64,000 bases of DNA from Ilumatobacteraceae bacterium (GTDB lineage Bacteria; Actinomycetota; Acidimicrobiia; Acidimicrobiales; Ilumatobacteraceae): the NCBI GenBank assembly GCA_025463305.1, contig JAOBWK010000105.1:1-64000 (forward strand). The letters run 5' to 3'. The notes under the pieces are model-generated. The model did not search any database, was not told the DNA's origin, and worked only from the letters and a program-made list of their open reading frames with translations. Below, one piece after another: positions 45,058-53,369 of this stretch. Every line of letters starts with the position of its first letter. The stretch's first letter is position 1. The position numbers and the translations under genes were made by a program.

Positions 45058-46060
45058 TCTGCAGGAATCCATCCGCCGCCAGGCCGACACCGCTGCGCCG
45101 CACCCCGATCTCGACGACGTGATGCGCCGCGTCGGCCGCCGCCGCACCGAGACGAGACGGCTCGGCATCGCCTCCGCCGCCGCCCTGGTCGCGCTCTGCA
45201 TCGCCGGGGTCGCCGTGGTCGGTCGCCACGACCCGACGGTGACCGAGACCGCAGCGCCCACGTCGACGGCGACGCCGACCACAAGGCCGCCGGCACCGGT
45301 TCCTGACGTCGGTGGCATCGCGCTGGCGGGCAGTGCCGAGCGGTCGGCGCTCGATCGCCGTGACGCGGCGGCCGAGGCCGGTCCGTGGTCGGTCATCGTC
45401 CGCGGGCCGCACGGGTCGCTCGGCGTCGACAGCGCGATCGTCACCTATCCCGACGAGGCGCCGGGCAAGGCGTTGCGACCGGTGCAGGTCGGCGACGTCA
45501 TCGGATCCGCCCGCGACGGCGCGGTGATCTGGAAGCTCGGCATCGGGTATGCGCGAGTGCAGGGCGATCTGCCCGAGGCCGAGCTGATCCGCATCGCCGA
45601 TGCCGTCTCCGTCGATGCCGGCTCCGGCCACGCAGTCGTCGCGCCGATCTCCGGCTACACCGTCGGGACGCCGACGCCATACCGCTCGCCCGATGTGCAC
45701 GAGCTGCGCTACTACTCCGACATCGCCCAGGACACGCTCGCCGGGCTCGTCTACACGGGCGTGTTCGACGGGGCGTCGTTCGAGGACCAGCTGCTGCAGG
45801 GCGACCCGACGCTCGGCTTCCACGTCGACGGACACCCGGCGGTCGTGTCGACGGTGCAGGGTGGCAACGCCACGCTGGCGTGGGAGCTGTCGCCCGGCGT
45901 GGTGGCCTACGTCGGCTACAGCGGTGCGCAGCTGACCCACGAGACGATGGCGACCCTGCAGGACCTCGCCAACGCCAGCACCGTGCTCACCAACGCCGGC
46001 TGGGGTGCGCTTGGCGCGCAGGTCGTCGAACAGCCGAACGGCCCGACGCTCGGCGGCTGA
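45050..46060 (+). CDS. membrane protein coupled to the ECF sigma factor (likely anti-sigma partner)
   Basis: The 336-residue protein has an N-terminal cytoplasmic segment (MTDLQESIRRQADTAAPHPDLDDVMRRV), one membrane helix (about residues 39-60, GIASAAALVALCIAGVAVVG), a Thr/Pro linker, and an extracellular domain (about residues 80-330). The start overlaps the sigma gene by eight bases, the layout seen for sigma-anti-sigma pairs. The HPDLDDVMRRVGRRR segment resembles the N-terminal helix of anti-sigma-like membrane partners, but no ZAS motif (HxxxCxxC) is visible. The extracellular part may be a sensor. Assignment rests mainly on context. Confidence 0.65.
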   Translation: MTDLQESIRRQADTAAPHPDLDDVMRRVGRRRTETRRLGIASAAALVALCIAGVAVVGRHDPTVTETAAPTSTATPTTRPPAPVPDVGGIALAGSAERSALDRRDAAAEAGPWSVIVRGPHGSLGVDSAIVTYPDEAPGKALRPVQVGDVIGSARDGAVIWKLGIGYARVQGDLPEAELIRIADAVSVDAGSGHAVVAPISGYTVGTPTPYRSPDVHELRYYSDIAQDTLAGLVYTGVFDGASFEDQLLQGDPTLGFHVDGHPAVVSTVQGGNATLAWELSPGVVAYVGYSGAQLTHETMATLQDLANASTVLTNAGWGALGAQVVEQPNGPTLGG

Positions 46061-46080
46061 GGTCGTGCGCGACTCATGGG

Positions 46081-46111
46081 TTGACTTCAAGCGAACTTGA
46101 ACTTGCATACT
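46081..46111 (+). promoter_or_regulatory. promoter with an embedded operator upstream of the 46119 gene
   Basis: TTGACT (46081-46086) and CATACT (46106-46111) are -35 and -10 candidates with a 19-base spacer. The 16-base inverted repeat TTCAAG-CGAA-CTTGAA (46086-46101) fills the spacer, as expected for a repressor site. The GTG at 46119 is seven bases after CATACT, again a leaderless geometry. Confidence 0.6.
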
Positions 46112-46118
46112 GGCGGCC

Positions 46119-47285
46119 GTGACGACGACCTCTTCGACAACCCGAACCGTGACCGACAGCGCGAGCGAGGCCATCGCCGACGCCGTGCGGCGCATCTCCG
46201 TTCCTCGACGTGAGCCGGCCGACTCGTTCGTGCTGCACGCACCCCTCGAGCTGATGGCGCGCGTCGGGGTGCTCGCACTCGTCAGCCCAGGGCGTCGCGA
46301 GGCCGCGGTGCGCGCGATCACCGAGCTGGCCGACCAGTTCGAGCTGGCGGGTGATCCGGTCGATCCGCCGGCGACCGCTGCGTTCGCCGACGCCGTTGAC
46401 GCGGCTGCGTCGCTGGAGCGGGCGATCCTCGATGCCGATCTCGACGCCGTCGACGCAACCTCCGTGTGGCTGGCCGCGCACGTCCCGGCCGGCGAGCTGC
46501 GCCGGCTCGTCGCCCCGCTGATCGTCGACTCGCTGGCCGCAGCGGGTCACGCCCCGATCGGGCTGCACCTCCTCGCTGCCGTCGAGTCACCGTTGCTCGG
46601 CGCCGAGCTGCTGCGCGGGCCGTTGCGAGATCTCGCTCGCAACGCCGACTGGCGGCTCACGTGGTTCACCGCTCGAGAGGATCGCGAGTCGCCGGTGCCG
46701 CTGATCGATGCGATCCGTGCGGTGCCCCAGCTCGGTCGCCCCGGCTCGGACTTCATCCGGCCGTTGATGGTGCAGGTCGAGCGGTCGGGTGTGGCGGCAG
46801 GGGTGCTCGCGCCGGCACTGTCGTCGTCGCCCGACCTCGCCGAGGCGACGCGGGTGCTGCAGCGGGCTGCGGCGTGGAGCATGCTCGCCGACGATCCGTC
46901 GCAGGCGCCCTATGGCTGGACGCACGCGTTGACGATGCCACAGGCCGTGCTGTCGCTCGCCCCCGACGCGATAGCGCCGCGCACCGCGCTGGCCGTTGCC
47001 GCGACCTTCGTCGCCGGCTTCCGCGCAGCCCACGGCACCGTGCCACTCGGCGCGCTCGACGACGACGCGGTGGTGGTGATGCCGGCCGGCGACATCGAGG
47101 TCTGGAGCGTCACCGAGCTGGCCGATGCCGCGGCGGTCCATCACGACGCGCACGTCGTCAAGTACACCCTCGCCTGCGTGCACGCCGCCGAGGCCGATCC
47201 GGCGTGGCAGTCCACGTACCTCGCCGCGGCGACGTCGCTGCACCATTGGTGGCAGCGCCACGACGGGCGGCGCGACGACCTCTGA
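46119..47285 (+). CDS. uncharacterised protein, possibly questin-oxidase-like
   Basis: The 388-residue protein has no signal peptide and no clear membrane helix. It is largely helical, with conserved-looking His segments AGHAPIGLHLLAAVES, AAAVHHDAHVVKYTLACVHA and SLHHWWQRH. The HDAHVVKYTLAC piece and its position near the C-terminus resemble questin oxidase-type proteins, a family without an obvious cofactor motif, but the match is weak. The gene starts at GTG 46119 with the promoter and operator just upstream, so it is probably controlled by its own regulator, which is not adjacent. No operon partner. Confidence 0.4.
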   Translation: MTTTSSTTRTVTDSASEAIADAVRRISVPRREPADSFVLHAPLELMARVGVLALVSPGRREAAVRAITELADQFELAGDPVDPPATAAFADAVDAAASLERAILDADLDAVDATSVWLAAHVPAGELRRLVAPLIVDSLAAAGHAPIGLHLLAAVESPLLGAELLRGPLRDLARNADWRLTWFTAREDRESPVPLIDAIRAVPQLGRPGSDFIRPLMVQVERSGVAAGVLAPALSSSPDLAEATRVLQRAAAWSMLADDPSQAPYGWTHALTMPQAVLSLAPDAIAPRTALAVAATFVAGFRAAHGTVPLGALDDDAVVVMPAGDIEVWSVTELADAAAVHHDAHVVKYTLACVHAAEADPAWQSTYLAAATSLHHWWQRHDGRRDDL

Positions 47286-47324
47286 GGTGCTGACGCCACG
47301 TCTGTTACACAAATCGCACAATTC

Positions 47325-47356
47325 GGGAACCGCGACGCCGGTACCCGACGTCGAAC
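47325..47356 (+). promoter_or_regulatory. ECF-like promoter of the DUF4349 gene
   Basis: GGGAACC (47325-47331) and GTCGAAC (47350-47356) are separated by 18 bases, and the ATG at 47361 lies four bases after the second element. The sigma factor gene has GGGAACC, 17 bases, GTCGTAC and four bases to the start codon. The match suggests a common sigma factor. Confidence 0.45.
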
Positions 47357-47360
47357 TGCC

Positions 47361-48458
47361 ATGGGGAGCATCAACACACCGGGCACGTGCACATCCGCAA
47401 GACGGCTGATCGGGGCGGGGGCGATGACGCTCGTGCTGCTCGCGGCAGCCAGCTGTTCGAGCGACTCGAAGAGCGCCTCGACGATCCCGGTCCAGGCGGC
47501 CACGGCCGCCACGTCGGCGGCGACGACCGCCACCACCCAGCCATCTCTCCTGAACGAGACCGCCGCCACCACGGCGTCGGCAGCCGGCGAGACCGCTGAC
47601 ACGACCGCAGGCACGACCGCTGAGTCGGTGGCACCCGTCGCCGACGGGTCGACCGCGACCACGGCTCCTGGTGGTGCCGATGCCGTCACCGACGTGGCAC
47701 TCGACACGACCAACCCGTTCGGCACGGCACTCGCCATCACCGCGTCGGTGACGGTGCAGGTGGCCGACGTGCGCACCGCGGTCAACGACCTGTCCGATCT
47801 CGTGACGAACAAGGGCGGCGCGATCTTCGATTCGCAGGTCGAGGTCGGCGACCCCGATCACGCGACCGCCACCATCACGGTGAAGATCCCACCGACGTCG
47901 CTGGAGGGCCTGATCTCCGGGCTCGGCGGTCTCGGTGAGCTGACGGGTCGGACCCAGCAGACCGAGGATGTCGCCGGTCAGCTGGCCGACACGAACAACC
48001 GCATCGCGGCCGCGCAGGCGAGCGTCGATCGCGTGCGGTTCCTGCTCGCCGACGCGAAGAGCCTCGACGACGTGATCCGGATCGAGGGCGAGCTGACGAT
48101 CCGTGAGACCAACCTCGAGCAGCTGCTCGCGTCGCAGCGCAACGTGCAGGACACCGTGCAGCTGGCGACGCTGACGGTCGTCTTCACGCCGAAGCCCAAG
48201 CCGGCACCGGTGGTGGTCGTGCCGCCGAAGAAGCTCCACGTGGACAGCGACGTGCATCCACCGAAGTCCGTCGGCAACTCGCTGCGCGCCGGTTGGCACG
48301 GGTTCGTGACCGTCGTGCACGCCATCGTGGTGGGCGTCGCGTTCGCGCTGCCGCTGCTGGTGCTCCTGCTCGTCGCCGGGTTGATCTGGCTCCCGATCCG
48401 CCGCGTGCGTCGCCGGCCCAAGCGCACGGCGCTGGCGGCGGACTCAGCCGGCGACTGA
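47361..48458 (+). CDS. DUF4349 lipoprotein
   Basis: The 365-residue protein has a lipobox signal, LVLLAAASCSS, with lipidated Cys32. A long Thr/Ala-rich low-complexity stretch (about residues 36-110) is followed by a DUF4349 domain (about 115-330) with the coiled coil TNNRIAAAQASVDRVRFLLADAKS, then a C-terminal membrane helix (about 318-345) and a basic tail. In this family the protein spans the membrane once after an extracytoplasmic coiled-coil region. Function is unknown. Its promoter resembles that of the ECF sigma gene 2.9 kb upstream, which links it to envelope stress. Confidence 0.8.
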   Translation: MGSINTPGTCTSARRLIGAGAMTLVLLAAASCSSDSKSASTIPVQAATAATSAATTATTQPSLLNETAATTASAAGETADTTAGTTAESVAPVADGSTATTAPGGADAVTDVALDTTNPFGTALAITASVTVQVADVRTAVNDLSDLVTNKGGAIFDSQVEVGDPDHATATITVKIPPTSLEGLISGLGGLGELTGRTQQTEDVAGQLADTNNRIAAAQASVDRVRFLLADAKSLDDVIRIEGELTIRETNLEQLLASQRNVQDTVQLATLTVVFTPKPKPAPVVVVPPKKLHVDSDVHPPKSVGNSLRAGWHGFVTVVHAIVVGVAFALPLLVLLLVAGLIWLPIRRVRRRPKRTALAADSAGD

Positions 48459-48911
48459 GTCGTCGAAGCCCTCGAGCACGGCGTTGCAGATCGAGCGGAG
48501 CTGATCGACCTGCACGGGCGTCAGCCGGTCGAACACCGCGGCGCGCACCGCGGCGACGTGGCCCGGTGCCGCGGCGCGCAGGGCCTCGGTGCCGTGCTCG
48601 GTGATGCCCACGAGCTGGCTGCGTCGGTCGGTGGGGCAGGCCCGCCGCTCGACCCAGCCGCTGCGCTCCATGCTCGTGATCGCGTGGGTCATCCGGCTCT
48701 GCGAGGAGCGGAGGCTGTTGGCCAGATCGGTCATCCGGATCGATTGGTCGCGTGCCTCGCTGAGCCGGACCAGGATCGCGTAGTAGGCGTGCGGCATCTG
48801 CGCATCGCGCTGGAGCTGACGGTCGAGGACCTCGTCGACCAGCTGCGTGGCGAGCAGGAACGCGCGCCACGTCGCCTGCTCGTCGCGGTCCAGCCAGCGT
48901 GGTTTGGCCAT
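48444..48911 (-). CDS. MarR-family transcriptional regulator
   Basis: This 155-residue winged-helix protein has a recognition region MTDLANSLRSSQSRMTHAI, followed by the wing GWVERRACPTDRRSQLVGIT. Dimerisation helices flank the DNA-binding part. It is divergent from the VOC gene, with 87 bases between starts and a palindrome in between, a common MarR arrangement in which the regulator represses both genes until an aromatic or oxidised ligand binds. A -10-like TACACT (48924 to 48919) ends seven bases before the ATG, so the transcript may be leaderless. It overlaps the DUF4349 gene end on the opposite strand by 15 bases. Confidence 0.88.
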   Translation of the reverse strand: MAKPRWLDRDEQATWRAFLLATQLVDEVLDRQLQRDAQMPHAYYAILVRLSEARDQSIRMTDLANSLRSSQSRMTHAITSMERSGWVERRACPTDRRSQLVGITEHGTEALRAAAPGHVAAVRAAVFDRLTPVQVDQLRSICNAVLEGFDDSVAG

Positions 48912-48955
48912 GGTTGCGAGTGTACGGATGGCCGACGCGATCGGCGAAGGACACG

Positions 48956-48981
48956 TATGATTGCTTGAGAGCTGAAGCAAT
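48956..48981 (+). promoter_or_regulatory. -10 and putative MarR operator between the MarR and VOC genes
   Basis: TATGAT (48956-48961) is a strong -10 for the rightward VOC gene. The palindrome ATTGCTT-N8-AAGCAAT (48960-48981) overlaps it and the expected start of transcription. The 22-base length fits a MarR dimer site. Confidence 0.7.
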
Positions 48982-48998
48982 GTGAAAGTAGGACCGCC

Positions 48999-49547
48999 AT
49001 GCCCGTCACCCGTCTCAACCACGCCGTCCTCTACGTCCGCGACGTGCAGGCCACTCGCGACTTCTACGAGCAGGTGCTCGGCTTCGAGACGCTCATCTGG
49101 ATGCCGGGCCGCGCCGCCTTCTTCCGCGCCTCGGGCTCCACGAACGACCACGATCTCGGCACGTTCCAGATCGGCTCGCAGGCCGGCCCGTCGCAGGCCG
49201 GCCGATCGTCCGTCGGCTTGTACCACCTCGCGTGGGAGGTCGACACCCTCGCCGAGCTGCGCCGCATCGGCGGCCTGCTGCAGGACCGTGGGGCGCTCGT
49301 CGGCGCGTCCGATCACGTCACCACCAAGGCGCTCTACGCCAAGGACCCCGATGGCATCGAGTTCGAGGTGTGCTGGTTGCTGCCCGCCGATCTCATCGAC
49401 GACGAGGTCGTCGCGCGGGCTCAGCGGACGCCGGTCGCTGCGCTCGACCTCGACGCCGAGATCTCCCGCTACGGCGCGGAGACCCGCGGCGGTCTCGGTG
49501 TGTCGATGCCGCTCGGGCTCACGTCCGCGTCCGCACCGATCAGTTGA
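48999..49547 (+). CDS. VOC-family (glyoxalase/extradiol dioxygenase-like) protein
   Basis: The 182-residue protein shows a paired beta-alpha-beta-beta-beta fold with probable metal ligands His in RLNHAVLYV, His in GLYHLAWEVDT and Glu in GIEFEVCWLLP. Family members include glyoxalases, fosfomycin-resistance proteins and extradiol dioxygenases; the H-H-E set fits the dioxygenase-like arrangement. The ribosome site AGGA precedes ATG 48999. The MarR palindrome upstream implies induction by an aromatic or quinone-like compound. The stop overlaps the end of the acyl-CoA synthetase gene by eight bases on opposite strands. Confidence 0.82.
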   Translation: MPVTRLNHAVLYVRDVQATRDFYEQVLGFETLIWMPGRAAFFRASGSTNDHDLGTFQIGSQAGPSQAGRSSVGLYHLAWEVDTLAELRRIGGLLQDRGALVGASDHVTTKALYAKDPDGIEFEVCWLLPADLIDDEVVARAQRTPVAALDLDAEISRYGAETRGGLGVSMPLGLTSASAPIS

Positions 49548-51108
49548 CCCCTTTGGCCTGACCCGCCCAGAACGGTTCGCGCAGCTTGAACTTCTGCAGC
49601 TTGCCGGTGGCGGTGCGGGCCAGGCTGTCGCGGAACTCGACCCGCTTCGGACACTTGTAGGCGGCCAGCTTGGTGCGCGTGTACGCGATGAGGTCGGCCT
49701 CGGTGAGCGCTGACCCGGCGGAGCGCACGACGAGCGCCATCACCAGTTCGCCCCACTTCTCGTCGGGCACGCCGATGACCGCGACCTCCTCCACTTCGGG
49801 GTGGCTGAACACCGCGTCCTCGACCTCGATCGACGACACGTTCTCGCCGCCGCTGATGATCACGTCCTTCTTGCGGTCCGAGATCGTCAGGTAGTGATCG
49901 GCATCGTCGATGAAGCCACCGTCGCCGGTGTGGAACCACTCGAGCGCCGTGGTGGCGCCGGTGGGGACGTCCGCGTAGACGGCGGCGGCGGTCTCCGTCG
50001 GCTGCTGCCAGTACCCGGCCATCACCACGTTGCCGCGCGCCAGCACCTCGCCCGTCGCCGAGATCGCCGTCTCGATGCCGATCGCCGGTGCGCCGGCACG
50101 GCTCAGCAACTGCGCCCGCTCGGCCGCGGTGAGGTCGTCGTACTCGACCCGGCTGCGGTTGATCGTCAGCAGTGGCGACGTCTCGGTGAGCCCGTAGATC
50201 TGGTTGAACTCCCAGCCGAGCTCGGTCTCGATCCGCTCGATCGTCCTCGTCGGCGGTGGCGCGCCGGCGGCGACGAGGCGCACCGTGCCGCGGCCGGGGA
50301 TCTCGCCCTCCCACGTCTGCGCGGCGTCGAGCACCGCGTTGAGCACGGCCGGCGCCGCACACATCAGCGTGACGCCGTGGCGCTGCACGCGCCGGAGGAT
50401 CTCGTTGCCGTCGATCTTGCGCAGGATGATGTGCTGGGCGCCCATCCCCGTGGTGGCGTACGTCATTCCCCATCCGTTGCAGTGGAACTGCGGAAGGGTG
50501 TGCAGGTAGACGTCGCGGTCGTTGACGCCGAGGTGCCAACCGAAGGTGGTGGCGTTCACCCAGAGGTTGCGATGGGTCAGCTGCACACCCTTCGGCCGGG
50601 CCGTGGTGCCGCTCGTGTAGTTGATCGTCGCGGTGGCGTCCTCGTCGGGCTCCCACCGCGCCGGCTCGGTGTCGAAGCGGGACAGCTCGGCGTCGGTGTC
50701 GTCGCCGATCATCAGCATCCGCTCGCAGCGGATGCCCTGCAGCGCGGAGGCGAGCTCGGGATCGACCAGCAGCAGGCGAGCGCCGGAGTGATCGACGATG
50801 TACTGGATCTCCTCGGCCACCAGCCGGAAGTTGATCGGCACGAGCACCCGGCCGGATCCGCTGACCCCGTAGAACGCCGTCAGCAGCCGCGCGGAGTTGT
50901 GGCTCACCATCGCAACCCGCTCGCCCTGGGCGATGCCGAGCGCATCGAGCCCGGCGGCCTGGGCGCGTGCCCGACGCGCCATCTCGCGGTAGGTGATGGA
51001 CCCCCAGTTCGCCGCCGGCTGGTCCGGCTCGTCGATCACGCCGACCCGGTCCGGGTAGGCCTGCTCGGCGCGGCGCAGGAAATCGTTCACCGTCAACGCA
51101 ACCTTCAT
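49540..51108 (-). CDS. AMP-binding acyl-CoA synthetase
   Basis: The 522-residue enzyme has the ANL-superfamily motifs: A3 INYTSGTTARPKGVQLTHRN, A5 YGLTETSPL, A7 WFHTGDGGF, A8 SDRKKDVIISGGENVSS and A10 TATGKLQKF with the catalytic Lys. It activates a carboxylic acid with ATP and loads it on CoA; ligand length cannot be read out. A ribosome site GAGGGGGA precedes ATG 51108. It is the neighbour of the VOC/MarR pair, which may indicate an aromatic- or fatty-acid pathway, but no operon joins them. Confidence 0.93.
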   Translation of the reverse strand: MKVALTVNDFLRRAEQAYPDRVGVIDEPDQPAANWGSITYREMARRARAQAAGLDALGIAQGERVAMVSHNSARLLTAFYGVSGSGRVLVPINFRLVAEEIQYIVDHSGARLLLVDPELASALQGIRCERMLMIGDDTDAELSRFDTEPARWEPDEDATATINYTSGTTARPKGVQLTHRNLWVNATTFGWHLGVNDRDVYLHTLPQFHCNGWGMTYATTGMGAQHIILRKIDGNEILRRVQRHGVTLMCAAPAVLNAVLDAAQTWEGEIPGRGTVRLVAAGAPPPTRTIERIETELGWEFNQIYGLTETSPLLTINRSRVEYDDLTAAERAQLLSRAGAPAIGIETAISATGEVLARGNVVMAGYWQQPTETAAAVYADVPTGATTALEWFHTGDGGFIDDADHYLTISDRKKDVIISGGENVSSIEVEDAVFSHPEVEEVAVIGVPDEKWGELVMALVVRSAGSALTEADLIAYTRTKLAAYKCPKRVEFRDSLARTATGKLQKFKLREPFWAGQAKGVN

Positions 51109-51186
51109 CGTGTCCCCCTCGACTCGATCACCGATTCTCGCGGTGCGGTCCGCACTGTAGGGCAGGCGACCCGGGGGCAGGGATCC

Positions 51187-52407
51187 TCAGGGCAGGACGA
51201 TGCGGCGGACGGCCTGGATCTTCTCGCTCGGGATGGGCCCGATCTTGACGGGCTCGCCGGAGCGGGCGGCCTGGATCCAGTGGCTGGCGTCGATGGCGAT
51301 GCCGACGTGGCTGATCACGGTCGGGTTCGCCGAGGAGAACATGAAGATCAGGTCGCCCGGCAGCAGGGTCTCGGTGTGCCAGTCGACCGCCGTGCCCTTG
51401 GTGGACTGGAGCAGGCTCTGGTGCGGCAGGGCGATGCCGATCTGTGCGTAGGCGGCGGTGACCAGGCCCGAGCAGTCGTAGGTGTCGGGGCCTGCTGTGT
51501 TGAAGACGTAGGGCTTGCCGACCTGGGCCTGCAGGAACGTCATCAGCGTGTTGATCGTGGCCTGGTACGTGGGGTCCGACGTGTCGGGCGCGGCGGCTGT
51601 GCCGGTGGCCGTCGGCGTGGCGGTTGCCGTTGCCGTTGCCGTTGCCGTTGCGGTGATTGCGATGTTGGTCGCGGCGGGGATCGGCAGCGTCGGCGCCGGC
51701 AGGGCGAGCTGGCGGCCAGGGTAGATGGCGCTCGTGGTGATCAGGTTGTTCGCGGCGAGCAGCGCCTTCAGCGTGACGCCGCTCTTGGCGGCGATGCCGA
51801 CGAGGTAGTCGCCGGTGAGCACCGTGTACGTCGACGTCGCGGCGTTGGTGGTGTTGGTGGCCTTGGCGGGCGTCTGGACCGTCTCGGTCACCGGGGCGAC
51901 GGCGCCCGTCGTGACGCTGGCGGTGTTGGTCGCGGCGGTCGGCAGGCTGCCGCCGGCGGGCACCGCCAGCTGACTACCGGGGTGGATGACACTCGTCGTC
52001 GTGAGCTTGTTCGTGGTGAGCAGGTTGGTCAGGGTGACGCCGAGCTTGGCGGCGATGCCGGCCAGGTAGTCACCGTTGAGCACGACGTACTGCAGTGGGG
52101 CGGTGACGGTCGGAGCGGCTGCCGGCAGGTTGCCGCCCGTCGGCACGACGAGCTGTTGGCCGGGGTGGATCGTCGACGTGACGGTGAACTGGTTGACGCT
52201 GAGCAGCGCGCCGAGGCTGACGCCGAGCTTGGAGGCGATGCCGGCCAGGTAGTCGCCCGACGCAACGGTGTAGCGCAGGGCCGACGGGCTCGCGCCGGTG
52301 GTGGACGAGGCGCTGTTCGACGGGGCGGCGGCGGCGGGGAGGGCCAGCAATCCGAGCGATGTGGTCGCGGCGATCGCTGCGATGAGTGCCGTCCGTGTCC
52401 GGTGCAT
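51187..52407 (-). CDS. LysM (x3) NlpC/P60 peptidoglycan endopeptidase
   Basis: The 406-residue secreted protein has a signal peptide (about residues 1-28, ending PAAAAP) and three LysM domains (about 44-90, 106-150 and 192-236), each beginning with a YxVxxGDYL segment. An Ala-Thr repeat linker (about 250-265) is followed by an NlpC/P60 domain (about 285-406) with Cys in DTYDCSGLVTAAY, His in VISHVGIAID and a third polar site in ASHWIQA. It would cleave peptide stems in the wall, in cell separation or resuscitation. A possible -10, TAAAGT (52442 to 52437), lies 30 bases upstream. Confidence 0.93.
   Translation of the reverse strand: MHRTRTALIAAIAATTSLGLLALPAAAAPSNSASSTTGASPSALRYTVASGDYLAGIASKLGVSLGALLSVNQFTVTSTIHPGQQLVVPTGGNLPAAAPTVTAPLQYVVLNGDYLAGIAAKLGVTLTNLLTTNKLTTTSVIHPGSQLAVPAGGSLPTAATNTASVTTGAVAPVTETVQTPAKATNTTNAATSTYTVLTGDYLVGIAAKSGVTLKALLAANNLITTSAIYPGRQLALPAPTLPIPAATNIAITATATATATATATPTATGTAAAPDTSDPTYQATINTLMTFLQAQVGKPYVFNTAGPDTYDCSGLVTAAYAQIGIALPHQSLLQSTKGTAVDWHTETLLPGDLIFMFSSANPTVISHVGIAIDASHWIQAARSGEPVKIGPIPSEKIQAVRRIVLP
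51623..51652. repeat. hexanucleotide microsatellite in the LysM-NlpC/P60 linker
   Basis: Four perfect GTTGCC copies and one GTTGCG copy run head to tail. On the coding strand they encode the Ala-Thr dipeptide linker before the catalytic domain. Copy-number change would keep the frame. Confidence 0.8.
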
Positions 52408-52457
52408 GCAGAAGTGATCGGCTCGTGCACCGTCGAACTTTACGATTTCCAGACGAT

Positions 52458-52850
52458 TTATCCGGCGGGGTCCGTCCGGGACCGTCCGGTCGGGGGTGTC
52501 GTCGCGCCCGGTGCTGCCGCGCGCTGCACCAAGCGGGCGATGCGGCGGTCCCAGAGCGCGCTGGACTCGGTCAGCCAGGCCAGCACGCTTGCAAGCGGCT
52601 CAGGGGTGGCCGCGTAGTGCACCTCGCGGCCCGACCGACGCGGCTCGGCCAACCCGGCATCGGCGAGCGCTTGGAGGTGCTTGACCACGGCCTGCCGGCT
52701 CATCGGCGAGCCAGCCGCGAGGGTGGTCGCCGTTTGCGGACCCTCGCGCATCAGCCGGTGCAGCAGCGTCCGCCGGGTCGGATCGGCGAGCGCACCGAAC
52801 AGGTCGTCGAGGACGTTCGTCGTGTCGGTGCTGCCGGCGTGGGCGCTCAC
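52458..52850 (-). CDS. ArsR-family transcriptional regulator
   Basis: This 130-residue protein has a winged helix of ArsR type: LFGALADPTRRTLLHRLMREG, recognition helix SPMSRQAVVKHLQALADAGL, and wing EPRRSGREVHYAATPEPL. No metal-binding Cys motif is visible in the recognition helix, so the ligand is not an obvious metal. The GTG at 52850 overlaps the SRPBCC gene stop as GTGA. The partner gene encodes an AHSA1-type protein, a common pair in which the regulator is coexpressed with a small-molecule-binding partner. Two identical-half palindromes lie at the start of the divergent clpP gene. Confidence 0.85.
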   Translation of the reverse strand: MSAHAGSTDTTNVLDDLFGALADPTRRTLLHRLMREGPQTATTLAAGSPMSRQAVVKHLQALADAGLAEPRRSGREVHYAATPEPLASVLAWLTESSALWDRRIARLVQRAAAPGATTPPTGRSRTDPAG

Positions 52851-53260
52851 TGCACCAGTGCGGCCACGACGGTGCAGGCCCACAGCGCGCACACCCGGAC
52901 CTCCCAGCGGATCCGCGTGTCGGCCGCAGACGCCGTCGCTGTGGTCGTCGGCATGGTCTCGGTGATCACCAGCCGACTGCGGCCGTCGGGGAGCGGGGCG
53001 ATCTCGAGCTCGACGCGAGTCGTCGCCGAGTCGCGCTCGGACCAGGTGAACCCGATCGCCCGTCCGGTCTCGACGTGATCGACGTGCACGAAGCGCTCGA
53101 CGCCGTCTTCGACGACGACACCTGTACCACCGGGCGTCACGTCGATGCGCGCCTCGTCGCCGAGCCACGTGCCGAGCTGCTCCGGATCGGCGATCAGCTC
53201 CCACAGCGCCTCGACCGTGAGGTCCAGCTCGACGTGACGGTGCAGCGAAGTCGGTTCCAT
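52847..53260 (-). CDS. SRPBCC/AHSA1-type protein
   Basis: The 137-residue protein has the START-like fold signature: [27 protein letters not shown] at the start and [20 protein letters not shown] in the second half, forming a ligand cavity. Related proteins bind hydrophobic compounds or act as Hsp90 cofactors. The stop overlaps the ArsR start as GTGA, so both are made together. It is transcribed away from clpP, and the intergenic region holds two palindromes with identical half-sites. Possibly it delivers or senses a ligand for the ArsR protein. Confidence 0.8.
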   Translation of the reverse strand: MEPTSLHRHVELDLTVEALWELIADPEQLGTWLGDEARIDVTPGGTGVVVEDGVERFVHVDHVETGRAIGFTWSERDSATTRVELEIAPLPDGRSRLVITETMPTTTATASAADTRIRWEVRVCALWACTVVAALVQ

Positions 53261-53290
53261 GGCCGAACTCTACCGATCCCGGCCGATGAC

Positions 53291-53357
53291 GCAACTGATC
53301 AGTTGCACCTGGCTCCTGTCGTCGCTAGCCTCATCTGCAACCAACCAGTTGCAGATG
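53291..53357. promoter_or_regulatory. two GCAAC-N6-GTTGC operators bracketing the clpP promoter
   Basis: Site 1 is the perfect 16-base palindrome GCAACTGATCAGTTGC (53291-53306). Site 2 is CATCTGCAAC-CAACCA-GTTGCAGATG (53332-53357). Both share GCAAC-N6-GTTGC. Between them lie -35 TTGCAC (53303-53308) and -10 TAGCCT (53326-53331) with a 17-base spacer. Site 1 overlaps the -35 and site 2 the transcription start, so bound protein would block RNA polymerase. Confidence 0.75.
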
Positions 53358-53369
53358 TCAGGAGCGAAC

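Noticed and set aside
52408..52457. ydaO riboswitch before the LysM-NlpC/P60 gene
   Set aside because: Actinobacterial wall hydrolases often carry it, but only 50 bases separate this gene from the ArsR gene.
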